Shown here: in pieces, positions 24,801 to 34,962 of the stretch
Numbering within the stretch: position 1 is the stretch's first letter
How the letters are laid out: every line of letters begins with the position of its first letter
Assembly: GCA_001598975.1 (NCBI GenBank)
Contig: BBXU01002602.1
Location: 1 to 45,239, forward strand
Length of the DNA: 45,239 bases
Reading direction: 5' to 3'
Source: Parachlorella kessleri
Taxonomy: Eukaryota > Chlorophyta > Trebouxiophyceae > Chlorellales > Chlorellaceae
Notes under the pieces: generated by a model
Seen by the model: only the letters and a program-made list of their open reading frames with translations
Database searches by the model: none
Told to the model about the DNA's origin: nothing
Position numbers and translations under genes: made by a program

Positions 24801-27800
24801 GCGGGGAGCACCATACCCAGGAGGGATGAAGGAGCCACCACCGCTGCCGGCAGCGGCAGGCGCGTGCCGCGGCTGGCGGGGGGAGGCATAGCCGCCAGCG
24901 CCGGCGCCGGCGCGGGGGTAGGCGCCGCCCCGGGGGCTGCCGGGGTGCAGCCCCCGCTCGTCCACAATGCGGGGAGCCTGGCCGCTGGCAGGCACTGCGC
25001 TCCTGGGGTGGTAGCCGGCGCCAGCACCTGCGCCCCTGGCGTCCCTAGGCTCGTAATAGCCACCCCCAGCCCCCCCTCGCAGGGGCAAGTCTTCAAGAGG
25101 GGGCCTTGCACCAGCATACTCCCCAGGCCGGCGAACCGCAGGGGCGGGGGAGCGGCTCCTGCCGCCGGGGGCTGGTGGGCGGTAGCGGCCATCCAGCGGT
25201 GGCCCCTCAGACCGATGGTGGGGGTACATTGCTGCCGCTGGCGCGGCGTCATAGCGTGGGGGGGTAGCCGCCATCACTGTAGCCGCCCTGCTGTGGCCGC
25301 TGCGGCGGGTCATAGTAGGGATCTGCGTAGGGCCCCGCGGCCACCCGCTTGGGGAAAGGGGGGGGATCGGGGCTGGAAGACAGCTCGCGCCGCTTGGAGT
25401 AGAGCGGCGCCCCCCGCTGCGCCTGCTGGGGGTACCCCGGCATGCCACGAGCGCCCTCACCATACCTCGGACCCCGCTCTGGCATGCTGCCACCCCTGCT
25501 GTCCATGCTGCGCCTGTTGTCCCTGGCGGGACTGTAGGCGGGCCGGCTGCGGCCTGCGTCATACCCCCCTGCCCTGGGGGCATCATAGGTGGCCGCTGCT
25601 GCAGCGCCGGTCGTGGAGTAGCGGGGCGCCCTGCCATCCGGCCCCTGGGTCACATAGCGGGTGTGGCCGTCGCGCTCAGCAGGCGCAGCAGGCTGGGAGT
25701 AGGGGTCAGGGGCAGGCTGGTAGCGATCGTAGCCGTGATCATAGCCGTGATCACGGCGATCAGGGACAGCAGCTGGGTAGTGGTCTGCCTGCCGGCGTGT
25801 CAAGTCCCCCCGGTCGCTGCCGGGCTGGCTGCTGCCCCGTGGCCGAAGGTGGGGGGGCAGCAGGCTGGCAGCCTCCCCGCCATCCCTGCCATGCTGCTGG
25901 TGCCGGCCTGCACAAGTAGGTTGTTCAGCAACAAGCAGGTGTTTCCACTTAATTTACATGTAGCAAAGTGGTGGGCCGGCTGGCGACGGGAAACCAGGGT
26001 GGGCAGGGGGCAGCAGACAAACACAGCAAGGGCAGTTGAGGCAAGGGAGGTCGGCTGCATTGCTGCAGCAACCCTCAAAATGGATGTTGTGGTAAGGGCA
26101 CGCAGGTATTGGTGGAGCAGGCAAGCCAACTGCGCAGGTGCAGCTCCATCCAGCATCAGGGGTGGGTGCACCCTCGAACAACTGTTCCACGCTGCGCACA
26201 TGGATCCACCTGTACCGATGTCGTTTTTTGCCAGCATGCCCAGGAAGCTTAAACTGGCCTACCAGCTGGCTGGGGCACATGCCAATGAACCACCAAGTGC
26301 CGATCAACCACCACCGCACCAGTGCCTAGGACGCTGAACAACCCCAGCAACCCTCCATGCCCACCGGCAGTGCAAACCCTGTATCCTCATTTACCTGCCC
26401 CCCTGGGTGAGTGGGCAGCCTGGTGGTGGCTGCTGCTGCGGTGCTCCTGGGGCTGATCCCTGGCGGAGCCGCCGTGGCGGGGTGTCAACCTGCGTCCACA
26501 GAGAATGTAGATGGGGAACCAAGTCCGGACAACCAAGCCCAGGCCGCTGCTAGGTGGGTGGCTAAGTGGCGGGCCAGGCTTTGGCTTCAGCTCACAATCT
26601 GCGCAACGCCTGCAGCCCCCTCTGGGACAGCTGCACAGGCGGCTCGCTTGCTGACACCCAATCCTGTGTGTGAGCCAGGGAATCGACTGCCGACCAGCCA
26701 GATGAAGACCTGGCCACCTATGAAAACCCTTGACACCTTTCTGTCGTCCTCACGCTATAACCCTGCTCAGCAGACCCATCCTATCTAAAAAGGTAGAAAA
26801 ACGCACGCTGGGAGCGCAATGCACACGTGCCCACCCGGCTCGGCACAACTCCAGCCAGCAACTGCTCGGAGACTCCCAGGCTGCACACCTGTTGCGTGGG
26901 CTGCCTGCTGCAGCGACCGCGTGGCGCTCGCCCCCTGGCCTGGCTGTGACTCGAAGTGCAGGCACCTCATCTTTTGGGCCCGGCCTGGCCCCGCCGCCCC
27001 TGCAACAAGGAACAGCGATGGGGGCGGCTTCATGCGGAGGGCGCCTACCTTGAGTGGTGCACACACCGGGGGCCGTGCTGTGCTGTGGCTCCCCTCTCAC
27101 ACCAGCTGCTCCCGCCACGACTGATTGACCTTGCTGCAAAGGCACCCACCCCCTGGATCCCATCACTGGGTAGATCACACCCTTCAACCATTACCTCCTG
27201 CCTCAAACCAGCTGGTCCACAGTGACTACCCGCCATGCTAGCATGACCTTGCAGGGGGGCCTGTATGGTGGGCTCCATGGTGGCAGGCAGCACGCATAGC
27301 AGCCTCTCCCCCGTAAGGCCGACCTCACCGCCCAGTTTCGTGCTGTGCCCCCCAGCAGCCACACACACACACCTGTCCTTGGTGTCCTCTCTGGGGTCCC
27401 TCCTGGTGCCATGCTCCCGGGGGCGCTCTCTCTGCTCCTGCCCCTTCTCAGGCCTGCACCCAGCAGGTCAGGGCGGGCGCAGAGGTGGTGAACAGGCAAG
27501 AGTGGGCTGAGGAGCACGTCGTATCGCTCATACGACTACCTCCAGCACAGCTTCTGGACCATGGATGTGTGGTGCACCTTCTGCACACCTGAGTGCAGAC
27601 ACAGCCTCATGAGCAGAGCGCAGGCGTTGAGGGGCTGTCGGCAGATTAAGTCAGGCTGCCAACCTGGCTCGGCAGGCCAGCAGCGGCATGTGCCTGCCCA
27701 GCCAGCATGCAACTGCTCGCATCGCCTTGAGCAGCACATGCAACGTACACCCCACTGCCTGGACAACATGCGCAGGCGCCGCACCTGGCCACGCCGCCGC

Positions 27801-30109
27801 CCGTCTTCTCCGCTCCACCTTCACCCCTGCGCCCCCCCGCGTCCCCCTCCTTGCCCCTGCCTCCCTCCCCCTCCCCTGCCCGCCCCCTGCCGCCCCCAGC
27901 ACCAGCCTTGGGCTGCGAGCTCCCCTTGTCCTGGCCTCTGCCGCCTGCCGCTGCTGCCTTGCCCTGAGTAGGCTCCTTTGCACCCTTCTTTCCACCCTCA
28001 GCAACCGCAGCTTCCCTGCCACGCTTACTGCTGAGGCCCTGCCCCGCAGCCGCAGCTGCCGCTGCGCCCTCCCCCTCTGGCCGCTGGTGCCTAGGCTCGT
28101 TCCTGGGGCTGGAACGCTTGCCCCGTCGCTCCTTCCCGCTGGCAGTCTTGTGATCTGCTGCGCCAGCGGCGTTGTGCCCTGCCATGGCTGGGGCTTTGGC
28201 CGACCTGCTGGCAGAGAAGCATATGGTTGACACAGCAAGGGCATGGCGGAAGGCCATGGCTGCTGAAGGGCAGGAGCTGGTTTTTGTTTGTGCAGGTGCC
28301 TCACAGCAACTAGACTGTGACTCAAGTTATCTGAGCACGCACCACTGGCATGACCAAGGCAGAATCCGGGACCAAGGCAGAGGGGCAGGGAAGGTTGCTA
28401 AGCGGAGCATGAGCATAGCCGCTGCCAGGGTGCTGGGCTTGCAAACCAACCACCAGCCCAGCTGCCTTTAAGCATTGCTGAAGATGGCCTTGGCTGAAGC
28501 GGGGGTCACAGGAAGACAACTTTATGGCGACGGGCCGACGCAGCAACTAAGGTCCCCGCCATGCATCACCAATTGCCATCAGCTGGTACACAGACGTCTC
28601 TCTCTGACTACTTTAATGTGGGTGCCCCTGCTGTCGGTTGCCCTCAAGCGCTCAGGTGCAGGCAAGGCCAGCTGCGGAGGAGGCGTCAGCGTCCGTGCGA
28701 GCTGGCACCAACACGTGATATGGTAATCCACCCTTGCTTGCAGCCGTGCCCATGCCAGCAGTCTGGGGGCCAGCCTGCGCTGCGCGCCCACACACACCTG
28801 TCGCCGGCTTGCTTCTGCTCCACAGCCCCACCGCCGACTGCGGCTGCGGCTGCCGCGTCTATTGCTGGCGCCTCAGCAGGGGCGCCAGCAGCTGCAGCCG
28901 CCACCGGCCCCTCCACCTCCTCAACCCCGGAGCCACCTGCTGCGCCTGCTGCCGCCGCTGCCGCTGAGTCAGCCGCCTCGTCGCCATCGCCATACGACAC
29001 CTCCTCCTCGCCCCCCACATCCTCGGTATGCTCCTGCTCTGCTTCCCCGCTTTCACCCGCCTCTGCAACCACACCCCCCGCTGCCTCCTCCTCGCTAGGC
29101 TGCCGGGCCCAATGCTGCTCGTCCCCTGCTGGGGCGCCGGCGCCCTCACCTCCCTCCTCCCCCTCCTCCTCCTCCTCCTGTGTCTCTCCCTCCGCCACCA
29201 GCTCCCCTGTGCTGACGCCGCCCTCCACACCACCTGCCGGGGGACCCTGCTCAGCCGTCAGCTGCCGCTCCTCCTTTTGCTCGTCTAATGCCTCAAGTGC
29301 TCTGCCCTCGCCCCCTCCTCCCTGCTGCCCCGGCTGCCCGACCTCATCACCGCGAGCCATTTTGCCCCTGTCCTCTTCAATCTCCAGCAGCAATACGCTT
29401 TCTGCGTCCTGCGCAGGCTGATGATCTACCCCAGTCTTCCCATCAGCCCCCGCCAGGGACTGCTGCGCTCCTAATGCCTCCACAGCCCCAAACTCCGGCT
29501 GACTTCCCTCCACGCCAGCGTCTGTCCCACCTTCCAGCTGCCCTGCTACTGCCGCATCCGCATGCTGCAGCCCTCCATCGACTATGTTGCTATCAACCTT
29601 GTCAAGCTCAGCAGCAGTGGCAAGCCCCTGGGGCTGCTTGCCTGAACCGCCAGCTGCCCCGTCAAGCTGGTAACGAGCTCCGCTTTGCAGCTCACTGCTA
29701 CCCGGCGCATCATGCTGTGCAGGCTTTTCCATGGGCGCTACACCTGCCTCTGTAGCCGCCTTGGGTGCCCTCGATTCTGTAAGAGCCTGCTCCTCAATCT
29801 CCTCTTGCAGCGACGCTGGCTGCTCTGAGTTCCCTGTGCCTAACCCGGCTGCTCTCATCGAGTGCACACCCAAAACCTCACCAGTTGGCTGGGTCACAGC
29901 CTCCTCAGTGAACTCTCTGGTGCCACACAGCTGAGGCTCGTCCTCAGGCTGCAGCTCTCCTGCAACCTAGTGGATCCTGGCGTTAGCTGCGGACGCTGGA
30001 TGTGCCAGGCCATGTGGGAACACGCAGCGGCCTGGACCACTCCTAACTACCACAGACACTTTGCCTCACCGTTGCCTTCACCATGATCATCCTCGGCATG
30101 TGACGCCAT
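21809..30109 (-). CDS. Long RS/Tyr/Pro-rich GYF-domain protein (paralogue of gene B), with apparent frameshift
   Basis: Ten exons, minus: 30109-30070, 29959-28798, 28204-27785, 27453-27373, 26489-26395, 25907-24459, 24079-23944, 23362-23041, 22846-22366, 21970-21809. Start ATG 30109 (MASHAEDDHGEGN). Phases agree throughout except inside exon 6, where a run of seven C (plus-strand G 25258-25264) shifts the frame; six would give 1448 aa. As written, TGA at 25251-25249 stops translation near residue 817. Exon 2 is acidic (Glu/Ala), exon 3 basic (GKERRGKRSS), exons 4-8 rich in Arg, Asp, Tyr, Gly and Pro. The C-terminus reads IWFYTDPQ, an intron, then KHGPHSISQFRRW, FKSITVFR and GVPLMMLLK: a divergent GYF domain lacking the GYF triad. 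Two introns use GC donors. It is probably nuclear and RNA-related by composition (inference). Whether the shift is real or a sequencing error is open. Confidence 0.8.
25258..25264 (-). other. Homopolymer of seven C (minus strand) causing apparent frameshift in gene C
   Basis: Upstream in exon 6 one frame reads YYDPPQRPQQGGYSDGGY; downstream a different frame reads RYDAAPAAAMYPHHRSEGPP and runs on to a phase-correct donor at 24458. The switch falls in this C run. One base fewer would join the two frames exactly. No GT-AG intron of normal size fits here. Confidence 0.75.
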
Positions 30110-30377
30110 CCCAGAGCACTAGGTCTAGTCTCACCCTGGGAGACAAGATCGCATATCCCAGCAAAGACTAGGGTCGTTCACTTGGAAGGGCGCCGCTTCG
30201 CTTGGCTTGCATCGGGGTGCTGCTGTGTGCTGCGCATGAGCCTTGGCCAGTGCAGGTTTCCTCAACAACAAACGTTGCGGGGCATCAGAACACAAAAGTG
30301 TTAATACGGTTGGCAAGCAAGAAGGCTATAGGGTGGTCTGTCTTCATTGCCTGGACGGTCTGTTTTTGAGGTTGATC
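30110..30377. promoter_or_regulatory. Short divergent promoter region between gene C and MIC19
   Basis: Only 268 bp separate the start codons of gene C (minus) and MIC19 (plus), so both promoters and 5' UTRs must lie here or overlap the coding regions. No TATA box was found. This points to a bidirectional promoter. Confidence 0.55.
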
Positions 30378-32135
30378 ATGGGCCAGGGGCAAAGCACCGA
30401 ACGTCAAGAGGAGTTGATAAGCGGCATCCGGGTGAGGGAGGCAACGGGGCTGTACTTAAACAGTCTTGGCAAGTCATCTGGCCAGCAGCAACAATAGCCT
30501 TTGCTGTTCTTGCTGGCCCCAGGTCACTCAAGAACTCTTGGAGCAACTCTCTGGTAAACCCCGGCAAGCTTTGAAGCAATCAACACGACCTCAACCCCTC
30601 CCGTAAGTGAAGAAAAGGGTCGTGGTAATGCACGCTACTCTGCAAGAGTTGGGAAGTGAGAGCTGTGCTGCACAGGAGTGCTAGCAGTCAACTTGACCGT
30701 CCGGATATACTGCTTGTTCTGTTCAGCTCATGTGACCCTGTTTGCTGCAGGACAACAAGGCGGGAGCAGCAGGCACGGCAGGACTCTGAGCTTACCGCTG
30801 TGCAGCAAGACCAGCAGCTGGCGCAGGCTTTGCAGCGCAGCAGGCTTGTGGGAGGCATGCTGCTGAAGAAGGAGGATGAGGAGCTCAAACAGATCAATAG
30901 CATGGCTGACGAGCTCATACAGAGGGAGTACAGGTGAGCTGGCTAAGCGTAGCCCTGCCCATAGCAGGCATTGCGAACAAAGGCGAGGTAGGGATGAACT
31001 AGTTGGGGGGTGGGCGGACAGGGCTGTATACAGTTATTAGCATGGGTGGCAGGTAGTGCAAACAAGGAGTAGAGCTGGGCTGGACTGGACTGACAGGGCT
31101 GGATGCAGAATGAGTGATTTTGCCTGAGTTCTGAGCCAGTAATTCTCTCCCCAAGTTATGCATGTCTTTAGCATGGGTGGCAGGTAGTGCGCACAGGGAA
31201 TGAGAGTTGAGCTGGACTGCCAGAGCTGGATGCAGAATGTGCCTGAGTTTCTTCATTTAGGGTGGCAGCTAATGCGATCAGAAAGGAGGTACTGGGCTGA
31301 CAGGGGTCTATGCAGTGCCTGAGTGTCTTACCTGAAGTCTGATCCAGTGGGTCGCTCCCTGAGGAGAGGCAAGGTATAGGTATCAAGTGTTAGTGGGCGT
31401 GCTGGGTAAGCTTGGGTCCGGGCTGGACGCAAGCGAAACCGATTCAGGGTCTGGTGTGAAATAGCAATCGTGCACAAATATTGCAGTGGGGTGGCCGAGG
31501 CTGGGGTATTAGCATGGGTGGCAGGTAGTGCGAACAGGGAGTGAGAGTTGAGCTGTACGATCATCATGATATAAGCATGGGTGGCAGGTAGTGCGAACAG
31601 GGAGTGAGTTAAGCTGGACTGACAGGGCTGGATGCAGATCATCATGATATAGCTGACACTGACTATCCATGATGTTAGCATGGGTGGCAGGTAGTGCGAA
31701 CGGGGAGTAGAGCTGGGCTGGACTGAACTGACAGGACTATCCATAATGTGCTGGGCGCTTGTTCTCTTTGGAAGAAAGCTCTCGCCTGCGCATGCCACAT
31801 CACCACTATTCAATTGCTGGATTTGCTATGGTGTTACAGGTTCGCAGTACAGGTTTGTCTCGCGCAAAGAATTTGCCATCAGTGCCACACAACATCAACT
31901 CAGGAGAGGGACTGCAGGCTTGCCCTGCTGTCGATAGGTCCCATGCTCACACTAAAGTCCATACAATGCTCATGTGCCCTGCAGTGCACCCAGCCGACCA
32001 CGGCCGTGCGAGCAATATGCAGCTGCCTGCTTAGAGTGCTACCGGGTACATCCACAGGACCCACTGCAGTGTGCAATGGCGGTCGATGCGTATGCGGCCT
32101 GCGCCAAGCAGGCCTGGGGGGAAAGGATGCAATGA
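30378..32135 (+). CDS. MIC19: MICOS complex subunit MIC19 (CHCHD3/CHCHD6 family)
   Basis: Four exons: 30378-30431, 30523-30602, 30751-30933, 31985-32135; 468 nt, 155 aa, all phases agree. The start MGQGQSTERQ has Gly2, as in N-myristoylated animal MIC19. It is followed by LISGIRVTQELLEQL, matching the conserved GIRLSENVIDRM segment of the family. Exon 3 encodes a charged coiled coil (REQQARQDSELTAVQQDQQL to MADELIQREY). The C-terminal CHCH domain has twin CX9C motifs: Cys114-Cys124 and Cys135-Cys145, with an extra Cys at 121. The family sits in the mitochondrial intermembrane space and, with MIC60, shapes cristae junctions; import and disulfide formation use MIA40/ERV1. It is shorter than the human protein because the coiled coil is reduced. 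Intron 3 (1051 bp) is packed with a repeat family. Confidence 0.9.
30961..31745 (+). repeat. Array of diverged TGGCAGGTAGTG repeats inside MIC19 intron 3
   Basis: Copies start near 31038, 31172, 31510, 31573 and 31677, each beginning AGCATGGGTGGCAGGTAGTG, plus degenerate copies near 30961 and 31260. All are in plus orientation. Two lengths occur: a long form of about 110 bp ending near GAGCCAGTAATTCTCTCCCC and short forms of 60-100 bp. ATCATCATGATAT follows some short copies. No open frame, terminal inverted repeat or poly(A) tail is evident. Confidence 0.85.
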
Positions 32136-33227
32136 CAGTGCGGAAAACCTAAACGGCTGCACAGCCACACAAGCCAGCGGACAACCTCGTAGCCGTGAAT
32201 TGCCAAGTGTGGAAGTAGGGCGGCTCAGTACCCAGCACGCACATCTCCAGCCACATAGTGGTTGGAATGGTCATCCCTTTGCGCTCTTAACCTCACCGCT
32301 TTGCATCAAGAACACCAGCGCTTGTGTGCAGCTGTTTACGTGGTAGCTCTGTAGTCTCCGCTGCTTTCGTAATCTGGCTCGATACAGGGAGTTGAAATGC
32401 AAGTAAATAAGGTAAGAAAGATACGCAGTATATAACCAAGGATAAGCTCCAAGCCACAAAAGATGTACAGAGGGCTGGCGTTATTATACAGCAGCAAAGC
32501 CACACTGAAACCTGTGAACCAGGAAGCAAGACCCTAATAGGCAAGCAGGAACCTGAAGTAAGGGGCCCCTTAAGCGTCAGAAGCAGCAGCTCTAAGAAGG
32601 GTAATTACCAGCAAGGGCCCGTTGCTTGCTCCACCCCTGCTGGGGCTTGCAGGCCGCCTTGGTGCTGCACATATAACAGTGACAGGGAGGCGTCTCACTC
32701 ATGTCTATCCAAATCGCGACTATCATGAAAGCAGCACTTCCCCCCAGGACGGCACCCTTGTGGCAATCCATACACGTTTGTCATGCCTCCTCAGAGCCTT
32801 TCCAAACTCTCTCTATCCAACCCATCAGTAACGCAGCAGGAGAAACCCTTGCACCCAGCAGTTCCCAGCTATCATTGTCTCTCTACCTTCCCACTATCTG
32901 CCACCACCACCACCACATGGGCAGACCATCACACGAATAATCCTAAGCCAACTCAGGGCGCGCTTACCAGCGCTGTGACGCCAGAAGGCTCGTCCAGACC
33001 GCCCTGAAGAACCTCCTTCCAGCTCCTGCCTTGGCCTCTACCCTTTGCACCTGTTGGGGCAAGCACTCACTCCACCGACAGGGCCGCGCACATAAGACAT
33101 GCTTCCCAGGGACCCTGGGGTGCTGCAGCAGTGCTGGCAATGAGTGTGGGAGCGCAGGCCTCACAGCAGTGCACTGATAGGGCGGTGGGCATGCACTTGT
33201 ATGCAATCAGCAATCAGCCTGCAACCC
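32136..33227. other. Convergent intergenic region between MIC19 and gene F
   Basis: It carries the 3' flanks of both genes. It is AT-richer than the rest (around 32380-32480). No TGTAA on either strand was noticed near the stops, and no further gene is supported. Confidence 0.55.
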
Positions 33228-34962
33228 CTATCGACTCTCTCTGCTCCTCGTATCGTCAGATGGCCCGGGTGCCTGCTCGGTCTCCACAGTCCCTTTTGCA
33301 GCCTGCTGTCCCAATGCAGGGTGGGCATCTGCGCTGTCATGTGCTATGCTGTGCACGTCCTCGCTGTGACCACCATGGCTCCAGCCACCAGACCCAGAGT
33401 CTGCACGCTCAGGGTTGCCGCCGCCGTGCCGCAAGTCTTTGAGCTCCTGCTGCAACATCTCCAACCTCTCACGCAGTCTGCAAACAACCATAACTCACAA
33501 GTCAGTGGACAGCATCATCCCAGGATATGCACAAGTTCACAAAAGCCTATCGCCACGATAGTCGCCACGATAATTGTCAGTGATTCGCCGCAAACACCCT
33601 CACAACGTCATAGCTTTGCACCCACAATTAGAGCAGCCAGCATGAAGCCTGAGCAGGTTGCTACTCAAAAGCCAACCATGACGGACACACCGTGCATTTA
33701 CCATGTGCATGTGCATCTGCATCTTACATCTGCCTCCCGCCCCTGCCCATTACCCCATTCCTTGTCCAGTGCAATCCCTCCCAGCCCACTGCAGTACGAG
33801 GCGGCGTAATGCAGCCTGCAATAGTTCAGTACTCCAGGGCTTGCCGACCTCGAAGTGCGGGCTGATGCCTCACCTCAGGTTCTCATCCTCCAGGGTAGAG
33901 ATGTATGCCTCCTGTTCTGCCAGCCGTGCCGCCGTGGAGGCGCCAGGGCCCCCGCCCTGCATCAGGCCGTGCTGGTGAGCTTGGTAGTCTTCGTCCTCTC
34001 CAGACGGGGCTTCCAGGTCTGACTGCTCTGAGGCGGAGTCCCCGCCACGGGGGCGGAACATCGACAGAAGGCCCTCATTGGTGCCTGCAGACAGAGTGTC
34101 ACTGCCTTGTTGGGAACAACTCAAGGGAGCAACTCAAGAAGTGCTGGCCATCTCCAGCAGGGGCCGTAGGAAACATAGGAATATTTCAAAGCAACATATG
34201 TGACTACACTTTGTAACACGGCAGGACAGAATCGCATAAAGCCGGCACACTAGCACCGCTCACAGCTCACCATAGAAGTCCAAGCCGCTATTCAGCCCCT
34301 CTGCTTCCAGCTTGTCTGCCGCTGCGGCCACATCCGCTGCTGCCACCATCTCTGGTGCGGGTGTATCCAAAGGGTTTGCCCCTGCAGGATGACAAATACT
34401 ACGTCAGACACGTCGGCGCACGTCTGCACAAAAACCTCCAGGCCAGCCCACAATATGAGTGTCAGCTGCTGACCATGCTGAGAGGAGCTGCAAGAGACCG
34501 CACACATCTGAGCAAAGTTACAAAGCTGGCTAGCACTGGCAGGCCAACAACCACCTCCTTACCTGGAGCGAGGGCCGCAGGCTGTGGGTGCTCAGGAGCC
34601 CGGGGGACGGTCTTGGGAGTGCTGCGTGGGGGGCGCCGGAACTTCTGTCGTGAACCTGTGAAGCGGGGAGCACCCTGGGCTGGCATGAAACCAAAGGCCA
34701 CCGGCACGAAGGGCAGCAGGACTGGGAAAAAGCCAGCCTGATGCCTACCAGGGCCGCTGCCAAAATGCTGGCGTGTCCTCTGCTTGTTTGTTGCCCGCAT
34801 CTCCTCCAGGCTGCTAAAGTAGGGCCCCAAGTTGGCCTTGTCCTGAACCGCCCGGTGTTGCTGCTTGAACTGTTGTTGCCGCGGGCCAAGCTGCTTTTGC
34901 CACTGCTTTCTGCGGTTTCGCTTAGAGCCCTGGCCGGGCGGGTAGTTATATGGCACGTCCAT
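33228..34962 (-). CDS. Unrecognised basic/Gln-rich protein with C-terminal coiled coil
   Basis: Four exons, minus: 34962-34563, 34381-34271, 34084-33874, 33477-33228; 972 nt, 323 aa, all in phase. The N-terminus MDVPYNYPPGQGSKRNRRKQ is followed by a basic Gln-rich stretch (KQLGPRQQQFKQQHRAVQ). Then come YFSSLEEMRATNKQRTRQHF and the hydrophobic, Pro-broken segment FFPVLLPFVPVAFGFMP (about residues 84-100), too proline-rich to be a sure membrane helix. The middle is acidic (SEQSDLEAPSGEDEDY). A coiled coil runs across the last intron: ARLAEQEAYISTLEDENLR continuing LRERLEMLQQELKDLR. The tail is His/Gly/Ser-rich. I do not recognise the family. The Lys/Arg cluster at residues 14-20 could be a nuclear signal (inference). 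Splicing is well supported; function is unknown. Confidence 0.75.

Noticed and set aside
24798..25919. 373-codon plus-strand open frame
   Set aside because: It is antisense to exon 6 of gene C; its composition is a reflection of Arg/Pro/Gly codons.
28561..29421. 286-codon plus-strand open frame rich in Ser, Pro and Ala
   Set aside because: It is the mirror of the acidic exon 2 of gene C, which joins in phase on both sides. The plus frame has no independent support.
31038..31260. Dispersed repeat as a tRNA-derived SINE
   Set aside because: TGGCAGGTAGTG only loosely resembles a pol III A box, and no B box or poly(A) tail was found.
31328..31813. Minus-strand open frame repeating SHSLFALPATHA
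   Set aside because: The peptide repetition comes only from translating the dispersed DNA repeat backwards; stops and frame changes between copies show it is not a protein repeat under selection.
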